This document shows, piece after piece, positions 44,201 through 52,609 of a DNA stretch of 64,000 nucleotides. Source of the stretch: Firmicutes bacterium M10-2. Lineage in GTDB: Bacteria; Bacillota_I; Bacilli_A; Erysipelotrichales; Erysipelotrichaceae. How positions within the stretch are numbered: the stretch's first letter is position 1; the number at the start of each line of letters is the position of its first letter. The notes below the pieces were generated by a model that made no database searches, was not told the origin of the DNA, and was given only the letters and a program-made list of their open reading frames with translations. The stretch spans positions 96,900 to 160,899 of the forward strand of contig KE159696.1 of assembly GCA_000403415.2 (NCBI GenBank), given 5' to 3'. A program made the position numbers and the translations under genes.

Positions 44201-44827
44201 TTATATCGCATCCGTTTTTTTGAGGACCTCGAATTTATCCCGAAATTTCTTTATCGCCTTGTCATTGAACTTGTCCGCAATCGATTCGTTGATATTTCCG
44301 GTTACTTCAAAAATAAAATTAGTTGTTTTTCCTGCATTGATAAGAGTGGACGGACTTCCGAGTCTTGATTTTACGCTGAATCCCTGAACTGTTTCGTACC
44401 CAGTATTTATATCGTGAATTTTCATACGAATATCGGCTTTATCTGCGGACTTAGCTTTAATTGTAGCGATATGCAATGATTTAAGAAATTCTTCTGTGTC
44501 AGGTATTTCGAAAGAACGTGCTTTAGCACTGATAATTCCTTCATATAATTTATCGGCCGCTTCCTTAAATTTAGAACAAGGAAGAGTTAATAGTGCAGTT
44601 TCATTTGCGGAATTGAAAACCGATATTATGTCATTTACTTTATCGATTCTGAATTCCAGTTTCCCAATAGGCTCGTTTCTTATAATGTTTATAATCTCAT
44701 AAAATGTTCCGTTTATCTTTTCAAGTTCGGCATCTGCCGCATATAATTTCTTTATTTCCAATAAACGAAGAAAAGCATATATTTCGCTCCATTCGCCTTT
44801 ATTGCCTGATAATTTAGGCATTATCAA
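44201..44827 (-). CDS. HpaII-like restriction endonuclease, N-terminal part (frameshifted)
   Basis: 208 aa. It begins with LSGNKGEWSEIYAFLRLLE, the typical opening of HpaII-family endonucleases, and contains VQGFSVKSRLGSPSTLINAG, a family block likely holding catalytic residues. The frame stops soon after EVLKK at a run of seven A. The rest of the enzyme follows in the -1 frame (43722-44189). Without slippage or a change in the A run the enzyme is probably inactive. The start overlaps the upstream methyltransferase by 14 nt. Confidence 0.75.
   Translation of the reverse strand: MIMPKLSGNKGEWSEIYAFLRLLEIKKLYAADAELEKINGTFYEIINIIRNEPIGKLEFRIDKVNDIISVFNSANETALLTLPCSKFKEAADKLYEGIISAKARSFEIPDTEEFLKSLHIATIKAKSADKADIRMKIHDINTGYETVQGFSVKSRLGSPSTLINAGKTTNFIFEVTGNINESIADKFNDKAIKKFRDKFEVLKKTDAI
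44215..44221 (-). repeat. A7 homopolymer at the endonuclease frameshift
   Basis: Seven A (minus strand) in CTC AAA AAA ACG. The downstream half of the endonuclease is in the -1 frame, so A8 would restore a single reading frame. The tract could mutate by polymerase slippage or allow transcriptional or ribosomal slippage. Confidence 0.7.
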
Positions 44828-45818
44828 GTACCTCCTTTATTTGTTTTGCTATTGCTTCGATAACATTTACCGTTACACTGTTCCCAAGTTGCTTATATAA
44901 ATGAGTATCGGATAATTCCAATTTATATGTATCGGGAAATCCCTGAAGTCTTGCCCATTCGCGAGGGGTCATTTTTCGAATATCTTCTTTATTGATTGCA
45001 CCTTTAATATGTGTCACAGGTACCATACTATGCTCTCTGTGATCGATAATCAGATTTCTTTCTCTTCCCATTCCTCCGCATACAATCGCACCTGCGATTC
45101 CGTCTATAGATCTTATTACGTATCCGAAACCGTTTCCTTTCGATTCATGTCTGGATTTATGTTTTTTTAGAGTCTCCATGTACACATCGCTTAAGTAATA
45201 TTTCGAAGAAATCGGCGCTTCTTCAAGTATATCTTTTATACTCTTATTGCCATTCGTTTCTTCGGGAAATCTAAATGAAGATGAATCAATATCTTTTCTG
45301 AAACACACAATGTATATTCTCTCTCTGTTTTGGGGCACATCGAAATTTTTACTGTTAAGAATTTTACTGTACACTTTGTAGCCTATTTGTTCAAAAGCTT
45401 TTACAATGACTTTAAACGTCCTTCCATGATCATGAACTGTCAATCCTTTTACATTTTCGCAGAAAATCACTTTCGGTTGATGATAGTCGCATATTCGCAC
45501 TACATCTTGAAACAATGTCCCTCTGCACATTCCTTTGTAATCATCTTCGAAACCCATTCTTTTTCCGGCCATTGAAAACGCCTGGCAAGGGAACCCCGCT
45601 AAACATATATCAAATTGAGGAATATCATTTTCCTTGATTTCGGTAATGTCTCCGGCTATATCGAATTTATCATCAAAATTTAATGAATAGGTTTTTTGAG
45701 CATATTTATCCCATTCGCTCACAAAAACCGTTTCTATATTTTCCTTAAATGCCTTATTAAAACCTAACCGAATTCCTCCGATACCGGCAAATAAGTCAAT
45801 TGATTTCAGTTTATTCAT
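44814..45818 (-). CDS. DNA (cytosine-5-)-methyltransferase, first of the island
   Basis: A 334-aa C5-methyltransferase with SIDLFAGIGGIRLGF (motif I), AGFPCQAFSMAG with catalytic Cys78 (IV), FCENVKGL (VI), PQNRERIYIVCF (VIII), REWARLQGFP (IX) and QLGNSVTVNVI (X). It is distinct in sequence from the second methyltransferase. It overlaps vsr by 4 nt at its start and the endonuclease by 14 nt at its end, so it lies in the middle of a tight operon. Confidence 0.93.
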   Translation of the reverse strand: MNKLKSIDLFAGIGGIRLGFNKAFKENIETVFVSEWDKYAQKTYSLNFDDKFDIAGDITEIKENDIPQFDICLAGFPCQAFSMAGKRMGFEDDYKGMCRGTLFQDVVRICDYHQPKVIFCENVKGLTVHDHGRTFKVIVKAFEQIGYKVYSKILNSKNFDVPQNRERIYIVCFRKDIDSSSFRFPEETNGNKSIKDILEEAPISSKYYLSDVYMETLKKHKSRHESKGNGFGYVIRSIDGIAGAIVCGGMGRERNLIIDHREHSMVPVTHIKGAINKEDIRKMTPREWARLQGFPDTYKLELSDTHLYKQLGNSVTVNVIEAIAKQIKEVLDNA

Positions 45819-46222
45819 TTTTTTACCTCTTTCTCAATAATATCCGCACATTTCTTTGTATCTTTTTTTATATCTTTTCCCCAAAAGCGAAGAACCGTCC
45901 AACCATCTTTTTTTAACTGTTCATTAACTTCTATATCCCGTTGCATATTTCTTTCTATTTTTTTGATCCAAAATTCCCGATTGGATTTTATTTCTTTTTT
46001 CTTTTCTTCCCAATTGAATCCATGCCAAAACTCACTATCACAAAATACAGCAACCTTCTTTCCTATAAACGCAATATCAGGATGACCGAATACTTTATTG
46101 GTATTTTTTCTGTACCGCAATCCTCTTTTCCACAATTCTTGTCTTAATAAAATTTCTATTTTCGAATCTTTGTTTTTTATCTGCTTCATATTGTATGAGA
46201 TCTGTTCTTTTGTTTTAGGCAT
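45815..46222 (-). CDS. vsr: Very short patch repair endonuclease (Vsr)
   Basis: A 135-aa DNA mismatch endonuclease that nicks at T-G mismatches arising from deamination of 5-methylcytosine. Family blocks are NMKQIKNKDSKIE, LRYRKNTNKVFGHPDIAF (catalytic Asp49), VAVFCDSEFWHG (His67) and GWTVLRFWGKDI. Start ATG lies behind GAGGG. It is the first gene of the restriction-modification operon and would repair damage caused by the two C5-methyltransferases. Confidence 0.92.
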   Translation of the reverse strand: MPKTKEQISYNMKQIKNKDSKIEILLRQELWKRGLRYRKNTNKVFGHPDIAFIGKKVAVFCDSEFWHGFNWEEKKKEIKSNREFWIKKIERNMQRDIEVNEQLKKDGWTVLRFWGKDIKKDTKKCADIIEKEVKK

Positions 46223-46977
46223 AGCTTATCCCTCGTTTTACTCCCGTAAAATAATATTCTTTCATCGAAAATTTTATATTCATTTTCGAATACAGTCAAT
46301 TATACTTAACTGACTATTACATTAAATCCCCATATTCTCTTAATACAAGCCATTTCTATATTCCAAAATAATATGTATTTTTATAAAATAAATCAATATA
46401 TTTTTTACTTTTATAATATCAGTTTTTTTCGATTGTTTTTACCAAACAAAAACATTTATCAGATAGAGATGGCTCATTTAATCTGCAATTGTTATATATA
46501 TCCAAAAAATTATAATTATTTTAAATAATATTTATCAAAGGAAATTAACAGCGAAAGCCGAATCTCAATATAAATTTTACTCAAAAAAGAAAAATCTTTG
46601 AAATTAAGAATAAAGAAAATTTATAAATCATATACTGTTAAAATTTCGGGATTTAAGCAAGAAAGAATGGAAGGAAATAAGCACGTATCGTTTAAAAATC
46701 AGGATATTCTTCTCTCTGATTTTGGAAGAAAAATCAATAATCGGAGATTAAAAATTCGTAAAACTAAAATTGATAATATAAGAGAAAGTGCTGAATGCAA
46801 ATTTAAAAGAATTCATTAACTTCAATTATTTAAAATTCAACAAAAGCATTATAACAGATAAATAATGGATATCAACTTAAAAAAGATATATTATTTTTTC
46901 TATATATCAATTTATAAAAGGAGATTATCCGAAGATCCCTGATAATTCTAAATGATAACAATCAATAACAAAAATTA
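46223..46977. other. AT-rich, nearly gene-free stretch
   Basis: About 750 bases between vsr and the terminator at 46978, clearly richer in A and T than the surroundings. It must hold the vsr operon promoter. A 73-codon plus-strand frame (46598-46819) starts only at TTG, lacks a ribosome site and encodes a Lys/Arg/Ile-rich product without recognisable features. It may be the decayed edge of the acquired island. Confidence 0.45.
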
Positions 46978-47016
46978 AAAGGATCGACTCCTGTCGAATA
47001 CAGGAATCGATCCTTT
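46970..47016 (-). terminator. Terminator downstream of the pRiA4b ORF3-like gene
   Basis: AAAGGATCGA-C-TCCTGT (46978-46994) pairs with ACAGGA-A-TCGATCCTTT (47000-47016), one mismatch in the stem, followed on the minus strand by TTTTAATTTTTG. Confidence 0.75.
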
Positions 47017-47064
47017 CTTTGAAACAAATTTTTATGGTATCCAATTCAATTCATTGAGTTCACT

Positions 47065-47445
47065 TCAAAAGGTACCTGATTCTCGATCAAACACAAAAGG
47101 AAAAAGATCACCTCTTGCTTTGATAATGTGCGGTTCAACATACTCGTCAATTAATCTTAATTTTTGTTTTCGAATCACAAATTTCCATTCTTGATTGATT
47201 CCGACAATTAAAATAAGCGGTATATTCAAATCAATCTCGTATATTGATAAAAATCGTGCTTTCTCTTTTCCGAAGCACTCTTTGTTGTGTTCATATTCGT
47301 AATTTTGGCTCGAATTAAATCGATAACTGTTTAATATGCTTTTCGCTAGCGTATCCAAAGATTCTCTTCCGCAAATCTCAATTAGACGATATACACTTCG
47401 TCCTAAACCTTTTGGATATACTTTCAATGTATATTCCGTTTTCAC
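47065..47445 (-). CDS. Unknown 126-aa protein, possibly pRiA4b ORF-3 family
   Basis: It starts TEYTLKVYPKGLGRSVYRLIEI, then ESLDTLAKSILNSYRF and QNYEYEHN. This order (basic strand, R-R-I strand, helix, aromatic-H strand) resembles the PRiA4_ORF3 fold found on plasmids and near mobile elements. The match is from memory and weak. It is a single-gene unit between terminators, next to the AT-rich island edge. Confidence 0.5.
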   Translation of the reverse strand: MKTEYTLKVYPKGLGRSVYRLIEICGRESLDTLAKSILNSYRFNSSQNYEYEHNKECFGKEKARFLSIYEIDLNIPLILIVGINQEWKFVIRKQKLRLIDEYVEPHIIKARGDLFPFVFDRESGTF

Positions 47446-47480
47446 GTTTTTAACTCCTTTACTGCAAAAAACATTGTAGC

Positions 47481-47501
47481 AAAAAAGGCCCTTTCGGACC
47501 T
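47481..47501 (-). terminator. GNRA-capped terminator hairpin
   Basis: On the minus strand AGGTCC-GAAA-GGGCCT (one G-U pair) is followed by TTTTTTGC. It stands about 175 nt beyond the M16 peptidase stop, in front of the 126-aa gene. It may back up the terminator at 47649. Confidence 0.65.
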
Positions 47502-47648
47502 CAATAGTAATTCTTTTTTTATTTTATGATGGTCCAAGAAAATATGCAATGAGCTTGGTTATTTTCAATCGAATTTAATCAATATCTACCGTCGATAGTG
47601 TGGTAACCGCTTCCAAAGCATGAGATTACGGAAAGAGAACGTGTAAAA

Positions 47649-47684
47649 AAAGAATAAAACGGATATAAACATCGTCTTATTCTT
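47649..47684 (-). terminator. Terminator of the M16 peptidase pair
   Basis: On the minus strand AAGAATAAGACG and CGTTTTATTCTT pair (one mismatch) and are followed by TTTTTAC. It overlaps the stop codon at 47677. Confidence 0.8.
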
Positions 47685-48930
47685 CTTTATTTTCCGGGTT
47701 GATCACAACTTCCGCGACTTGCGAAAAATCAAGTGAATCAACGATCTTCATCACATCTTCAAATGTGAGCTGTTCTACGATCCGAAGAGCTTGAAAATAA
47801 TCATAGCCTTCCAATTCGGCTCTCATATTTTCAATTGCTAAAGACTCAAAGTGATCCAGCGAACGCAAATTGCGCGCAATCGATTGAATCTTTACACTTT
47901 CAAATGCTTCTTTATCAACAAAAAATGAATTCGCAGCAATTTTCCCGATGATTTTCTTAAATTCTTCGATTTTTTCGGTTTGTGCGTAAAAGATAATATA
48001 TCCGTGATCTTTCGTAAAATCCGATTCTGCACCACAAACTTGAGAAATGATTTGATCATCCAGCCAAGTTTGATAATTCGGATTTAACGGGTTGAATACA
48101 CAATCAAGCCATAAAGCAACCGCAACATCGACTTTTAGACACTCTTCAACTTTTGGATATCCATGAAGCTTATAACCCAATCCGATATATGGCATCGCGA
48201 CATCCATATCCATAGAAAAAGTTTTTCTTACGATTTCTTTCGGTTCTTCTAAAAATTGTCGTCTGCTCTTCTCTTTGATCTGCATCGGATAATTTTCTTC
48301 ATGCTTCTCAATCAAATCAAAGATAGGTTCGAGCGGCAATCCTGTAATCCCGACCAAGACCATCTCGCTTGGATCGTAATTTCGCATATAAAATGCGCGA
48401 AGTTGTTCCACACTCATTCGAGAAATATCTTCTTCAGTTCCTAAAATATCAATTTTTAAAGGGTAATTTTTATACATGGAAACGTACAATTCTTTGATCA
48501 AACGAAAATCAGGGTTTTGATCATAAATTGCATATTCACTTAAAATAATCCCTTTTTCTTTTTCCACTGTTTCTTGGGTGATATTAAGATCCTGAACAAA
48601 ATCAAGCAAAAGCTTTAACGGTTCTTCGATCGAAGCGGTTGTCGAAAAATAATAAGCTGTTTCACTGTACGACGTAAAAGCGTTGGTCTGCGATTGCAGA
48701 CGTGCAAAAAGATCTGTCACATCTTCATTTTTATATCGAAACATTTGATGTTCTAAAAAATGAGCACAGCCTGTCGGATTTTCGATCCATTGATTGCCGA
48801 CTTTTTCCAGAACATTAAATCCTCCTGTCCCAAATCCACATAAAAAGAACGATTGCACATAGTCCGGTTTACGGATAAGGATGACTCGAACATTGTTCTT
48901 TAATGTTTTCTTTTGAATTTCGATATTCAT
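47677..48930 (-). CDS. M16 family zinc peptidase, YmfH-like
   Basis: About 417 aa. The inverted zinc motif HxxEH is present in CAHFLEHQMF, with the downstream zinc Glu in the EKGIILSEYAIYDQ segment. It is the catalytic half of a YmfF/YmfH-like pair. ATG at 48930 is chosen over a GTG at 48945; no clear ribosome site precedes either. In relatives the pair is directly adjacent. Here a relic gene separates it from the YmfF-like partner (49222-50412). Confidence 0.85.
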   Translation of the reverse strand: MNIEIQKKTLKNNVRVILIRKPDYVQSFFLCGFGTGGFNVLEKVGNQWIENPTGCAHFLEHQMFRYKNEDVTDLFARLQSQTNAFTSYSETAYYFSTTASIEEPLKLLLDFVQDLNITQETVEKEKGIILSEYAIYDQNPDFRLIKELYVSMYKNYPLKIDILGTEEDISRMSVEQLRAFYMRNYDPSEMVLVGITGLPLEPIFDLIEKHEENYPMQIKEKSRRQFLEEPKEIVRKTFSMDMDVAMPYIGLGYKLHGYPKVEECLKVDVAVALWLDCVFNPLNPNYQTWLDDQIISQVCGAESDFTKDHGYIIFYAQTEKIEEFKKIIGKIAANSFFVDKEAFESVKIQSIARNLRSLDHFESLAIENMRAELEGYDYFQALRIVEQLTFEDVMKIVDSLDFSQVAEVVINPENKEE

Positions 48931-49002
48931 AATAATTTTAACCACGGAAAACCATATAGGAGTGGTCTTTTCCTTTCTTTAATATTTTTGTTATGTTGTT
49001 TG

Positions 49003-49221
49003 TCATCTTGTTTCTGTCAGGTATTTTTTGGATTTTTCCAATAACTTGAGTTTTTTGCAGCTTATGCTGCCATTCTTTACTTTTACACCTGTTAATGTAC
49101 GTATGTCAAAATATCCTGTCTTTCTTCTTCCGAATATGAAATATTCGTTATTTTGATATTGTACTTTATCAAATATGGACTTTTGCAAGCCCATTACTCT
49201 TTAGATTATGGGTGATTGACC
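49003..49221 (-). pseudogene. Relic resembling the C-terminus of an IscB/RRXRR nuclease
   Basis: The open frame at 49003-49194 (63 codons) encodes FDKVQYQNNEYFIFGRRKTG, then YFDIRTL and KKLKLLEKSKKYL. I recall this pattern from the extreme C-terminus of IscB-type RNA-guided nucleases of Bacillota. In another frame just upstream (about 49180-49221) the minus strand reads ITHNLKSNGLAKVH, similar to the RuvC-III segment that comes before it in IscB. The order fits an internally deleted, frameshifted remnant. No RuvC-I or HNH part is left. Confidence 0.45.
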
Positions 49222-50412
49222 TCACTCTTCCTCCTTGATCACAGCCATTGAAACAAGATGCAGTTGACTTGCAACCTTGCAAATCGCTTGTCGATCGATT
49301 TTCTTGATAAACCGAATCCGTTCCTGAAGCGAATCTTCCCTCTTCAGCAACGTATCAAGGAAATCTTGCTCGATCATTGACCACGGACGGTCTTGCTGCC
49401 GCCTAAACATGTCAATCAAATCCATTTTGGCAATTTCCATTTCTTCATCGCTGAAATTTCCTTGAATACACGTTTGGATTTGCTCATCGATCAAGCGTAA
49501 ACATTCATCGAGATGGCTCGCAGAAGTCCCTGTACTGATCAATAAAGCACCGTCAAAACGGATCAAGGATGAAGAAATCGAATAGCATAAACTCCGTTGT
49601 TCCCGAACATTTTCAAAAAGCAAAGACACCGGTCCTTGACCTAATATGGAATTCAAGACCAGCAAAGGATAATAATTTTCAGAAGTGATCGAAGTATTTG
49701 TCGCATAGACTTGAACAATCGATGTTTGGGAAATGCGTTTTTGCAAAAATTCAAAAGAAGGATCACTTTGCGGGATAAGAGATTGTTCGAGCGGCACAAT
49801 CGATGATTGAGGGATAGAATTTAAAAACTGATCGATTTTAGGGTCCGGTATCCCACAGCAATACACAATTCTCGGAACTTGTTTCCACTGCTCATATAAT
49901 GAAAGGATCTCTTCAAATCGTATGGATTCAAGATCTTTTAAGTACCCTTGGATCGGGATCGCAATATCGTGATCTTCATCCACTAAGGAAAGAGCCAACT
50001 TCAAAGCCAAGGTGTCGGGATCTTCATCTTGCCGCATCAACCTTCTGGATAATAAATATTTCGCTTCTTCAAACGATCGTTCATCAAGAAGAGGATGATA
50101 TAAAATTTCGTCCATGATTTTCACAACTTCATCCACATAATGTGGTGCATTGATCAAATCCGGCCGAAGATATTGAAATCTTGCATCAAGAGCAATTTGT
50201 TTTCCATATCCTGTGAGCCCATAAGAAACACGCATACCATAAGCGTGGTTCAATGCAATAGATAACTTTTGTTTTGTATCAAATGCTTTTGTTTTTGCTT
50301 TAAGCATAAAAATCAAAACATTATATTTCGTGATCGTATCGCGATTTAAAGGCAGGAGCGTACGAACAAGAACACTGACATCACTGAATTTTTTTGTTTG
50401 AATCTGCTGCAT
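49222..50412 (-). CDS. M16 family peptidase-like protein, YmfF-like (non-catalytic)
   Basis: A 396-aa protein with the M16 fold pattern (LSIALNHAYGMRVSYGLTGYG, LLVLNSILGQGPVSLLFENV, REQRSLCYSISSS). The HxxEH zinc motif is missing, as in YmfF-type partners. It probably forms a heterodimer with the YmfH-like protein downstream. Start ATG at 50412 follows AGGAGGA. An extended -10 promoter lies about 50 nt upstream. Confidence 0.82.
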   Translation of the reverse strand: MQQIQTKKFSDVSVLVRTLLPLNRDTITKYNVLIFMLKAKTKAFDTKQKLSIALNHAYGMRVSYGLTGYGKQIALDARFQYLRPDLINAPHYVDEVVKIMDEILYHPLLDERSFEEAKYLLSRRLMRQDEDPDTLALKLALSLVDEDHDIAIPIQGYLKDLESIRFEEILSLYEQWKQVPRIVYCCGIPDPKIDQFLNSIPQSSIVPLEQSLIPQSDPSFEFLQKRISQTSIVQVYATNTSITSENYYPLLVLNSILGQGPVSLLFENVREQRSLCYSISSSLIRFDGALLISTGTSASHLDECLRLIDEQIQTCIQGNFSDEEMEIAKMDLIDMFRRQQDRPWSMIEQDFLDTLLKREDSLQERIRFIKKIDRQAICKVASQLHLVSMAVIKEEE

Positions 50413-50461
50413 ATTCGTTTGATTCCTCCTATTTCATTTAACTATTCATTAGTTATGGTTC

Positions 50462-50470
50462 ATTATATCA
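50462..50470 (-). promoter_or_regulatory. Extended -10 promoter of the M16 pair
   Basis: TGATATAAT (minus strand, TG-n-TATAAT) about 50 nt before the start at 50412. No good -35 box; the upstream terminator of the 50520 gene occupies that region. Confidence 0.45.
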
Positions 50471-50481
50471 TCAAAACCAAA

Positions 50482-50507
50482 AAAAAAGCCTTCAAACGAA
50501 GACTTTT
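50482..50507 (-). terminator. Terminator of the surface protein gene
   Basis: On the minus strand AAAGTCTTC and GAAGGCTTT pair (one G-U) around GTTT and are followed by TTTTTTGG. Confidence 0.8.
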
Positions 50508-50519
50508 TATTACAGTTTG

Positions 50520-51869
50520 TTACGCTACGTGGATATATCCAATTAACGCATTCGTACATTCAACAGTCGATACAACTGTCTGGTTACCAAGCCATCCACC
50601 ATGTACAGCTTGTCCATTTCCGATATATACCGCAATGTGTCCTGCATAGATGATCAAATCACCAGGTACTGGATTGCTTGTCCAAGATCCAAGAGCTGCA
50701 TAATCTTCAGGCCATCCGTGGAAATTAATTCCAACAGCAGCCAATGCGTTTGTCGCAAGCATTGTACAGTCTTGTGTACGTCCAACTTGTGCCAATGCCG
50801 CATTTGCGATCATTTGCGCTTTTCCCGTATCCACAACAGGTTGTTGAACTTCTGGTTGAACTGGAGTTTCTACAGGCTGTTGAACTTCCGGTTGAGTTGG
50901 AGTCTCTACAGGTTGTTCAACTTCTGGTTGAACCGGTGTTTCCACTGGTTGTTCAACTTCTGGTTGAACCGGTGTTTCCACTGGTTGTTCAACTTCTGGT
51001 TGAACTGGTGTTTCTACAGGTTGCTCTACTTCCGGTTGAGTTGGAGTTTCCACAGGTGTTGTAGTTTCTGTAGTTGTATTTTCTGCAGGAACTTCCGTTT
51101 CTTCAACTTCCGGTGCAGCAACCACACCATTTGCGTCAATTGTAAATCCATCTTTCGATGTATTTGTCATTAAATTACCATTTTCATCGAATGCATAGTT
51201 TGTGCCGTCGATATCATGGAATGTATCTTTGATTTGGTTTCCGTTTGCGTCAAAATATTGTTTTGTGCCGTCAACTTCTTGCCATCCTGTACGGAATACG
51301 CCATCGTCACCTGTAACATACGTTTGACCATCAACTTCAAACGTACCCATGACCATCGCACCGTTTTCATCAAAGTAGTAACGGTTTCCGTCAATGTCCT
51401 TCCAACCTTTTACGGCATCGCCGTTTTCATCAAAGTAGTACTTCACTCCATCATGGTCGATCCATTGGTTCGCTACTTTGAATCCTTGATCATCATAGTA
51501 GTTTTTACCATCTTCCGACCATCCTTGCACAAGACCACCTTGTGTTTGGAAGTTATAAGTCGTTCCTTGAATGGTTGTTTCTCCAGTTTCAGCTGACCCG
51601 TCTTTTCCAAAATAATATGTTGCATTGGAAACATTTTGCCATCCGAACTGCATTTCACCTTGTCCATTAAAGTAATAGACGTCGCCATCAATTTCAGTTA
51701 GACCAGTCGCACGTTGACGATTTGATTCTAACACATAATAACGATCTGCATCTTCACCGTGCCATCCTGGTTGGGTTTCGTATGCATGTACGGTAGAAAG
51801 AACTGGACCTGAAGCACATAAGCATAAGGCTACTGCCAATAATTTACTGTGTTTTTCAATAAAATTCAT
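50520..51869 (-). CDS. Secreted wall-binding-repeat protein with NlpC/P60-like C-terminal domain
   Basis: A 449-aa protein with a signal peptide (1-29, cleavage near VHAYE). Residues 55-250 hold about ten choline/glucan-binding type repeats of about 20 aa (DGVKYYFDENGDAVKGW). A linker (272-345) of six PVETPxQPEVxQ units follows. The last ~100 residues look like a small NlpC/P60-type hydrolase with Cys368 (QDCTMLATNAL) and His411 (PGDLIIYAGHIAVYIGNG). It would bind wall polymers and cut peptide bonds in peptidoglycan. Its own promoter and terminator make it a single-gene unit. Confidence 0.85.
   Translation of the reverse strand: MNFIEKHSKLLAVALCLCASGPVLSTVHAYETQPGWHGEDADRYYVLESNRQRATGLTEIDGDVYYFNGQGEMQFGWQNVSNATYYFGKDGSAETGETTIQGTTYNFQTQGGLVQGWSEDGKNYYDDQGFKVANQWIDHDGVKYYFDENGDAVKGWKDIDGNRYYFDENGAMVMGTFEVDGQTYVTGDDGVFRTGWQEVDGTKQYFDANGNQIKDTFHDIDGTNYAFDENGNLMTNTSKDGFTIDANGVVAAPEVEETEVPAENTTTETTTPVETPTQPEVEQPVETPVQPEVEQPVETPVQPEVEQPVETPVQPEVEQPVETPTQPEVQQPVETPVQPEVQQPVVDTGKAQMIANAALAQVGRTQDCTMLATNALAAVGINFHGWPEDYAALGSWTSNPVPGDLIIYAGHIAVYIGNGQAVHGGWLGNQTVVSTVECTNALIGYIHVA
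50841..51056 (-). repeat. Six tandem 36-bp coding repeats (PVETPxQPEVxQ)
   Basis: Six in-frame 12-residue units at residues 272-343 of the surface protein. The middle units are nearly identical in DNA, so the array can expand or shrink by recombination. It forms a Pro/Glu/Val wall-spanning linker. Confidence 0.9.
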
Positions 51870-51898
51870 TTCTTATACCTCTTCGCTACAACACGGTT

Positions 51899-51927
51899 AG
51901 GTTAACACGAATTTTGAAAACTTGCAA
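51899..51927 (-). promoter_or_regulatory. Candidate promoter of the surface protein gene
   Basis: TTGCAA (51922-51927), a 17-nt spacer and TAACCT (51899-51904) with TG one base before it (extended -10), 30 nt upstream of the start at 51869. The -10 is a poor match. Confidence 0.4.
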
Positions 51928-52096
51928 AATTAACTTGGGTAAATTATGTTATTTTCTTGTGATTATTAATGTTAATTATTAATTTATCTCTTTATATAAA
52001 GCTTTTTTTGTATAAATGCGTGAAAATGTGTGATTTTTACAAAAATTGTCAAATTGCTAATCTTGTTCTCGTTTCTTAGACATTTTTTTATCATTT

Positions 52097-52609
52097 TTAA
52101 ACCAAAAATATAAGTTTAACTAATATAAATAATCCGAAAATGATGAAACATCCACAAAAAAGAGCGCCACCTATAGACAAAATATGCAGCAAAGAAAAAA
52201 GAGCTGTAAGCGTACTTGATCGCAACCCAATCATCATGCAAAGTCCGATCCAGATAATTAAAGTCACAGTGATTGCCCCCAACGCAAACATCGTTTTCTT
52301 TCTCATTGCACCAATCATATATAAGCTCACAAAAACAAAAAGAAGATCAATCATTGAAAAAGCGTTCAGTATCGAACGATAGTTCATAACGGAAAAAGCG
52401 ATTCGAGCAAACAAAGACACATTGTAAGTTTGAATTGCTTCGTAAAACGAAAGCAGGCTCGTTTCATCTTTGACCCCAAGCAAAACAACCATCATCATAA
52501 ACAACCATACATACTGCCACATCCACCATGACAGCAAGATCATTTCGATCCAGACAATCCGTTTTTCGAATGTATCAAACAGTCGATCAATTTCCTTGAT
52601 AAGTTTCAA
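52097..52609 (-). CDS. Unknown membrane protein (170 aa)
   Basis: About four hydrophobic helices (near 20-45, 70-95, 100-125 and 140-168) after a charged N-terminus MKLIKEIDRLFDTFEKRI. No motif that I recognise. Its start overlaps the trmL gene by 23 nt, so it is coupled to the rdgB-trmL unit. Confidence 0.6.
   Translation of the reverse strand: MKLIKEIDRLFDTFEKRIVWIEMILLSWWMWQYVWLFMMMVVLLGVKDETSLLSFYEAIQTYNVSLFARIAFSVMNYRSILNAFSMIDLLFVFVSLYMIGAMRKKTMFALGAITVTLIIWIGLCMMIGLRSSTLTALFSLLHILSIGGALFCGCFIIFGLFILVKLIFLV

Noticed and set aside
46598-46819. 73-codon plus-strand open frame in the AT-rich stretch
   Set aside because: Starts only at TTG, lacks a ribosome site, and has a low-complexity basic composition typical of AT-rich non-coding DNA. 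Kept only as a note.
50841-51056. Regular 36-bp repeats suggesting a CRISPR array
   Set aside because: The units are contiguous without spacers and are in-frame codons of the surface protein linker.
50601-51173. Long plus-strand open frame opposite the surface protein repeats
   Set aside because: A shadow of the coding repeats on the other strand; no ribosome site and repeat-derived composition.
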